This document shows positions 44,500-49,004 of a DNA stretch of 49,004 bases, in pieces. Positions within the stretch are counted from its first letter, which is position 1; every line of letters begins with the position of its first letter. The stretch covers positions 1 through 49,004 of the IMG/VR virus record IMGVR_UViG_3300046692_000136. One strand, given 5' to 3'. The position numbers and the translations under genes are program-made. The DNA is from a virus. The notes under the pieces are model-generated. The model was not told the origin of the DNA. It searched no databases and worked only from the letters and a program-made list of their open reading frames with translations.

Positions 44500-45951
44500 T
44501 TAGCAGGAGGTCGGGAACCCATCAATCCATTGCACGGCACCGGTGCGGCGCTTGCCCCACCAGATACCGCGCTCGGCGCGGAACGCCACCGAGTTGGTCT
44601 GCCACATGGAAACGACGCTGGTTGCGGTCGGCACGGTCGAATCCTGTGTCGGCGCGCTGTCCATCTGAATCGAGACCTGATCGGACGCATCGAGCGTGAC
44701 GGTGCCGTCATCGGACTTCCAGATTTCGGCCTCGTCGACGAGGATCAACGGCGCGCCGCCGGAACCGCCGGCGTTCGCGAGGTACTGCGACACGCGAATC
44801 GGCGTACCGCGGTAGCTGCCGCCCTGCGGGGTGATGCCAGGGAATGCCGGATTGCCCATCGTGTCCGTCATGAACGACAGCAGGCGAGCGACGGCAGGAG
44901 TCGTGTAGTACGCCGGGCGCGTGCCCATGAACAGCGTATCCCACGGCGCCCACAAGCGCTGGATGGCGCAGCGGATCTCGTCGGCATCGACGCCCGACGC
45001 CGGAGGACCGGAAACCGGAGCGACGCCGTTCAGCAGGCCAGCCGGGTTGACGTGTGAGACGGCCGCGAGGCCCGGATCGAAGAGATCCGTGTCGAGCCTC
45101 GCGATTACGCATTTCGCGAGTTCGTTGCGGACGCGCGTTTCGGCCGTGCCATCCGACAGGCGGATGAGCTCTTTCGAAATCGCCGAGATCGCCGCAACCT
45201 TCGTGTAATCCGAGAACACGGCATTGAAGTCGAATTTCGTGACTGGCTTGCCCTTGCCCTCGCCGACCCAACCGGCCGTACCGCCGCTCGTCTGGCCTTC
45301 GATTCGCACGTTAAAAGGCAGCGGCTCGAACTGAGCCTGGCCGATGAGCGACAGCGGACGCAGGTATTCGATGAAGTCCCCGCCGAACGCTTCGGCGTAG
45401 ACGAGCGGAGCTGCCCACGTCGCCTGTTGAGTCGTGCCTGCCGCGACGGCGGCCTTGACGACCAGCATCTCCCGGAAATTGAAGCCCTTCGCCTGTTCCT
45501 GGAGGAAGCGGACAACGGATTCGGTCTGCGGATAGACGCGCTCGGCGATTTCGGCCGCCTTCGAGTGATCGAACTTGGCGGTCATCAAACACATGGCGTA
45601 ACGCGCGAACGCGATGCCGGGCTCGAGCTTCTCGACCGTCTTCAGGCTGAGGTTCTGGCCGCGAAGGCCGCCATCTGAGCCGGGCACGAACGTCGCTGCG
45701 GCTTTCGTGGTCTGTTCGACCGGCTTCGCCGTGGCGATGTCAGCCTTTTCGACTTCGAGCATTTCCTGCGTGCGCGCGATGTCGACCTTGAGCGCCTTGA
45801 TCTCGTTCCTCAGCGTTTCGAATTCCTCGGCCTCGGCCGTGTTCATCGAGCGCTTTTCGTCCATGCCGACCTTGTGCACGGCCGTCATGCGATCGGATTT
45901 CTCTTTCAGCGTCGCTTCGAGCGACGCGATGTGATCAGCGTACATCGTCAC
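44500..45951 (-). CDS. Major capsid protein, HK97 fold
   Basis: About 483 aa from the GTG at 45951, chosen because AGGGA lies 8 nt upstream. The ATG at 45945 is the alternative. Residues 1-100 are a charged coiled coil (IASLEATLKEKSDRMTAVHK), the delta domain removed by the protease. The body has PLSLIGQAQFEPLPFNVRIE, an E-loop-like AGWVGEGKGKPVTKFDFNAV, and a P-domain with NPAFPGITPQGGSYRGTPIR. These are hallmarks of HK97-type capsid proteins. Confidence 0.93.
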   Translation of the reverse strand: MTMYADHIASLEATLKEKSDRMTAVHKVGMDEKRSMNTAEAEEFETLRNEIKALKVDIARTQEMLEVEKADIATAKPVEQTTKAAATFVPGSDGGLRGQNLSLKTVEKLEPGIAFARYAMCLMTAKFDHSKAAEIAERVYPQTESVVRFLQEQAKGFNFREMLVVKAAVAAGTTQQATWAAPLVYAEAFGGDFIEYLRPLSLIGQAQFEPLPFNVRIEGQTSGGTAGWVGEGKGKPVTKFDFNAVFSDYTKVAAISAISKELIRLSDGTAETRVRNELAKCVIARLDTDLFDPGLAAVSHVNPAGLLNGVAPVSGPPASGVDADEIRCAIQRLWAPWDTLFMGTRPAYYTTPAVARLLSFMTDTMGNPAFPGITPQGGSYRGTPIRVSQYLANAGGSGGAPLILVDEAEIWKSDDGTVTLDASDQVSIQMDSAPTQDSTVPTATSVVSMWQTNSVAFRAERGIWWGKRRTGAVQWIDGFPTSC

Positions 45952-46041
45952 TGTCGTATTCCCTGTTGAATGTCGCGCGCCTGATTGCGAGCGATGTGCG
46001 CAGCCGTCCGGCCTCCACAGCAAAGGGAGGCAATGCCTGCG

Positions 46042-46620
46042 CTAACGAATGAGGGGGATGGAACCTGACTTTTTCGGAGCCACGAGACGGACAGATCCGT
46101 CGCCGCGGCAGTCGGCCAGCTTGATGGAGCGAACGAGCTCGCGCGGAAGCGGCGCGCCGTGTAAGGACTTGACCTGCGAGATGATGGCCTCGGGGAGCGC
46201 AGGGATCGAGACGATCGACAGCTCGAAAATTTCGACCTCCTGGAAATCAACGCCATCGTCGGTGAAGGCGTATTTGATCGGCTTGAACCCGATCGAGACC
46301 GCGCGCACGACGCCGTAGGAGATTTCGTCCCACGCGAGATCGACGCGATCCTTGAATAGACCGGGCCGGTCGACGTTCGGGATGTCGGCTTCGAATTCGA
46401 TGCCTTTGGTCGTCGGCTTCTTGAAGCGTACCGTGCCGATCGGCTCGTCGCGGTTGTGCTGGTGCAAGAGCACGAGTGGATTCGAGAACTTCGCGCCCAT
46501 CGGGTTGATCGTATCGCCGACCCGATCCATTGCGGGAGTCGTCGCGAGGCCGCTAAACGTCCGGTTCCCCACGTCGAGGGCTCGAATTTCTATCGCGCTG
46601 TAGGCTTTCTGCACTTCCAT
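46042..46620 (-). CDS. Prohead maturation protease, HK97/S78 type
   Basis: 192 aa: FSGLATTPAMDRVGDTINPM, LVLLHQHNRDEPIG (candidate catalytic H53 or H55), VRAVSIGFKP (S109) and EIFELSIVSIPA (E133). This His/Ser/acidic layout is that of the peptidase S78 family, which trims scaffolding and capsid delta domains during head maturation. It directly precedes the capsid gene, as usual. Confidence 0.92.
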   Translation of the reverse strand: MEVQKAYSAIEIRALDVGNRTFSGLATTPAMDRVGDTINPMGAKFSNPLVLLHQHNRDEPIGTVRFKKPTTKGIEFEADIPNVDRPGLFKDRVDLAWDEISYGVVRAVSIGFKPIKYAFTDDGVDFQEVEIFELSIVSIPALPEAIISQVKSLHGAPLPRELVRSIKLADCRGDGSVRLVAPKKSGSIPLIR

Positions 46621-46633
46621 TCGTTTCTCCGAG

Positions 46634-46879
46634 CTACGCAGCTTTCTTCACCGACACAAGCCGATCTTGTTCGACGGATTCGAGGTAGGCGAAAAGGGTT
46701 TCCATAGCATCGCGCCCATAACTCGGTTCTTCGCCGGTGATTCTTTCGGCGAGACGTTTGCGCACGATTTCCGTGATGCTCTGGAAACGTTCCGGATTGT
46801 TGATCGCGTCATCATTCCAGCGGTTGAATGCTTCGATGATCGCCGGTGTTTGATCCGACAACGTCGTTTTCGCTTTCAT
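46634..46879 (-). CDS. Hypothetical 81-aa protein before protease
   Basis: Helical and charged, with no family recognised. Its start overlaps the Cys-rich gene by 68 bp. Located between terminase and protease genes, where accessory packaging or scaffold proteins may be found. Confidence 0.6.
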   Translation of the reverse strand: MKAKTTLSDQTPAIIEAFNRWNDDAINNPERFQSITEIVRKRLAERITGEEPSYGRDAMETLFAYLESVEQDRLVSVKKAA

Positions 46880-47024
46880 GTGTCGTCACCTTGCCGTTTT
46901 GTGGATGGGATTCGAGCAGACGCGCCAAACGCGCCTGCGCTTTCTTGCACAACCAGGAATCGGGTTTCTTGCAGGACCACTTCACGACGCGGCGCTGCTT
47001 GCCAATGCAGAAGGCGCAGGCCAC
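46812..47024 (-). CDS. Cys-rich 70-aa protein after large terminase
   Basis: GTG at 47024, one base after the terminase stop. The N-terminal half has CAFC, then a C-x7-C spacing (SCKKPDSWLCKK) in a basic context, suggesting a small zinc finger. The second half is polar and overlaps the next gene by 68 bp. It may be a packaging accessory. Start and even coding status are less sure than for its neighbours. Confidence 0.5.
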   Translation of the reverse strand: MACAFCIGKQRRVVKWSCKKPDSWLCKKAQARLARLLESHPQNGKVTTHESENDVVGSNTGDHRSIQPLE

Positions 47025-47025
47025 G

Positions 47026-48546
47026 TCAGCCGACCATGAAGAGTTGCAGCGGGTGTTTCTGTTCGACAATGTTCCGTTCCGCGTATCCAATCAACATTGC
47101 CGTACCTACCGCGCCGTCGATTCGTCCGGTCGCCTTCGACTTGTCTAGCTTCCGATTGCCGGCCGGGTCTTTCGTAACGACCGCGTTCGCGAAGCACATG
47201 CGCAGAATCGGATTTCCGCCGTGCAGAATCTTGCCCGTCACAAAGAGTGACTCGAGCGCATCTAGCGCCGGCGACATATCTTTGAAGCCTTGCCCGAACT
47301 CGACGAGCGGTAATTCGTTTTTCAGACCGACGACGTGCTGAAGTTCAGCCTTCAGGACTTCGATGCGCCAGCGGTCGAACGCGATCGCGGCGAGCTTGCA
47401 CTCGCTGTTGATCTCGCAGAGTTTGTGCGCGACGAATGCGTAGTCGACCGTCTCGCCTGGCGTCAGCGTCAGCCAGCCTTGTTTCGCCCAGACGTCGTAA
47501 GGAACACGGTCTCTCCGGCTCCGTTCTTCGACTCCCATAGCCGGCGCGAAGAACTCTGCGCGGATATGCCAGAAACCATCCTTCGCGCGAGCGCCACAGA
47601 CTAGCGCCGTAAGATCGAGCCGGCCAGACAAGTCGAGCCCGCAGAAGACTGGCTGCGTCGCCAGCACCGACGGATCAATCGCAGCATTGCCGCGGTCATA
47701 CGTGTCTCGCGAAATGAACGGCGACGTCGGGTTGACACGCCGATTCAGAATCAGGTTCTCGAATGACGCCTGCATCGACGGCATTCGCGCCGCATCGCGC
47801 GCCATCTTCATGACGGCCTCGCGATTCATGAACACGTCGTAGTGCGGGTTGCAGGCGCGAACCGTCGCCTCTTCGAACGTAGGCGCGCTGCTCGGCGCCG
47901 TGTACTGCACGACCTTGATCGATGGATCTGCGCCGGTCTGCGCGTCATCGACCAGCACGGACAAGAGATCGGCATCGGTCGGCGCCTGCGTCGAGATGAT
48001 GACCGACAGCGGGTCTTCCTGCGCCGCGGTCGCTGTCTCCAGCGCCTCGTATAATTCGGAGCGCGGGCCGCGCACCTGGCCGAGCTCGTCGTGAATCGTC
48101 AGCGCCGGCGAGAGTCCGTGCGCGGTCGGCGCGTCCGAGGACAGCGCCTTGTAGACCGTGCCGAGCTCAGGACACTCGAGTTCCTTGATCGTGTCGCGAA
48201 TCTTGACGTAGGCAGCCAGATCCGGCGACATCCGAACCATCTTCGCCGCCAGCTTGAACAGGATTGCGGCCTGGTCGCGCGATTGCGCCGCGGAATAGAG
48301 CTGCGCGTTCCGCTTCGCCTCCGGACCGCATAGATGCAGCAGGAGGATCATCGCCAGGAACGCCGTCTTCCCGTTCTTGCGCGGGATCGTCAGGATGAAC
48401 AGCGACGTCGGCGTGTCGTAGATCGTCTGCAGCCATTGCCGCTGATGCGGCGTGAGCTCGATCGGACGCCCGACTAACTTGCCTTCCGGAACCCGGCAGT
48501 AGGTCGTGATCCAGTCCGCATTACGCTCGGACCGGGACGTGTCCAT
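47026..48546 (-). CDS. terL: Terminase large subunit
   Basis: 506 aa. ATPase domain: Walker A P55-RKNGKT and Walker B LTIHDEL (D153-E154), with a coupling motif after STQAPTD. Nuclease domain: GLDLSGRLDLTALV (D305), AFDRWR and KATGRIDGAVGTAML, giving the acidic residues of an RNase-H-like fold. It belongs to the Terminase_1/HK97 gp2-like group. It drives DNA into proheads and cuts it at cos together with the small subunit and the HNH protein. Confidence 0.95.
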   Translation of the reverse strand: MDTSRSERNADWITTYCRVPEGKLVGRPIELTPHQRQWLQTIYDTPTSLFILTIPRKNGKTAFLAMILLLHLCGPEAKRNAQLYSAAQSRDQAAILFKLAAKMVRMSPDLAAYVKIRDTIKELECPELGTVYKALSSDAPTAHGLSPALTIHDELGQVRGPRSELYEALETATAAQEDPLSVIISTQAPTDADLLSVLVDDAQTGADPSIKVVQYTAPSSAPTFEEATVRACNPHYDVFMNREAVMKMARDAARMPSMQASFENLILNRRVNPTSPFISRDTYDRGNAAIDPSVLATQPVFCGLDLSGRLDLTALVCGARAKDGFWHIRAEFFAPAMGVEERSRRDRVPYDVWAKQGWLTLTPGETVDYAFVAHKLCEINSECKLAAIAFDRWRIEVLKAELQHVVGLKNELPLVEFGQGFKDMSPALDALESLFVTGKILHGGNPILRMCFANAVVTKDPAGNRKLDKSKATGRIDGAVGTAMLIGYAERNIVEQKHPLQLFMVG

Positions 48547-48935
48547 TACGCGACCTTCGGTTCAATCCACGGGCGCTGGCCGATCTGTCCCTTCGGGGCT
48601 TTCTCGCCCTTCGCGATGCGGGCCGATGGGCAAAGGCGCAGTTTTGTCGCCAGCTGCGACATCGTGGACGACTGCTGCGACATGATCGCTGCGGCGGGGT
48701 TCGGGAACCGATAGCCCTTCTGACCGTCCAGGATCAGGCCGCCAATCTCAAGTTCTGCCGCAGCGGCCTTGTGCGCAGCAGCCGCGCAGCAGTAAGCCGC
48801 CAACATCGGCGCGTCAGACGGCCTAAAGTAGTCGGCAGCCAGAGAATTCACGATGTCACGCCACTCGCGCGCCTGCGCGGGCGACAGCCAGTCCGGAGGC
48901 GACGGCCTGGCGTCAGTGGGGAAGGTTTGCTTCAT
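48546..48935 (-). CDS. terS: Terminase small subunit, P27 family
   Basis: 129 aa: PPDWLSPAQAREWRDIVNSL, helical middle, and the diagnostic end STMSQLATKLRLCPSARIAK typical of P27-type small terminases. It recognises the packaging site. The repeat cluster directly upstream (48936-48975) may be part of that site. Overlaps the large subunit by 1 bp. Confidence 0.9.
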   Translation of the reverse strand: MKQTFPTDARPSPPDWLSPAQAREWRDIVNSLAADYFRPSDAPMLAAYCCAAAAHKAAAAELEIGGLILDGQKGYRFPNPAAAIMSQQSSTMSQLATKLRLCPSARIAKGEKAPKGQIGQRPWIEPKVA

Positions 48936-48975
48936 CGGTTACGGTTTCTGGCTCGGAACCGGTCGGTTCGAACCG
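48936..48975. repeat. CGGTT repeat cluster, possible packaging site
   Basis: CGGTT at 48936, 48942 and 48964 and its complement AACCG at 48957 and 48971: five copies in 40 bp immediately upstream of the small terminase start. The last two form the perfect 12-bp palindrome CGGTTCGAACCG (48964-48975). Together with positions 1-116 this is the non-coding junction between HNH and small terminase, the expected location of cos. A small-terminase binding role is inferred. Confidence 0.5.
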
Positions 48976-49004
48976 CCAAAAGGGGAAATTTCTGTCGAAA
49001 AAAG

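Noticed and set aside
1-49004. tRNA genes
   Set aside because: I found no cloverleaf-like segment with a convincing T-arm and acceptor stem in the non-coding gaps. A covariance-model scan would be decisive.

Overview
The window looks like one complete genome of a long-tailed (siphovirus, HK97-type) double-stranded DNA phage. It is high-GC and gene-dense, and most neighbouring genes overlap by ATGA or GTGA. Its accessory genes (Lar-like restriction alleviation, DUF551-like, RecT plus YqaJ, a phage C5 methylase) are typical of phages of Gram-negative proteobacteria. The genus of the host cannot be read from the sequence. I see no integrase, no excisionase, no recognisable CI/Cro repressor and no tRNA gene. 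The window begins and ends between an HNH nuclease gene and the small terminase gene, where cos-packaging HK97-like phages carry cos, so the ends may be the real genome ends or the join of a circular map.

Layout. (1) 7048 to 613, minus strand: an early operon starting with a small zinc-ribbon/HTH protein, then small proteins, a RusA-like resolvase, a beta-class DNA methyltransferase, a toprim primase-helicase, a repeat array that resembles a replication origin, and a candidate late regulator. (2) 7161 to 17270, plus strand: a divergent early operon with an Ala-rich repeat protein, YqaJ exonuclease, SPFH membrane protein, RecT annealing protein, a secreted protein, a C5 cytosine methyltransferase with a second long reading frame inside it, a strong palindrome-regulated promoter, and a Lar-like protein. 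The two early operons start from overlapping promoters whose -35 boxes share one inverted repeat (7090-7108). (3) 600 to 117, continuing across the window ends from 48935 down to 17290, minus strand: the late operon, in the order HNH, terminase small and large, protease, capsid, portal, collagen-like protein, connector and adaptor. An island of sugar-transfer and methyl-transfer genes follows (36835-41313), then tail completion, tail tube, the G/GT frameshift pair, tape measure, hub and fibre genes, a secreted lyase, and the lysis genes.

How the parts work together. The left arm supplies replication and probably the switch to late transcription. The plus arm supplies recombination (exonuclease plus annealing protein) and protection from host restriction (two methylases plus a Lar-like protein). 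The late arm builds and fills the particle. Expression appears graded by a terminator after the capsid gene, by RNA structures after the tail tube gene and by a -1 frameshift at A AAA AAA G in the tail chaperone gene. The least conventional parts are the dual-coding methylase gene, the sugar-transfer island inside the head-tail operon, the hexamer array with a large inverted repeat at 1469-1603, the phage SPFH protein, and a polysaccharide-lyase-like protein that carries its own signal peptide.
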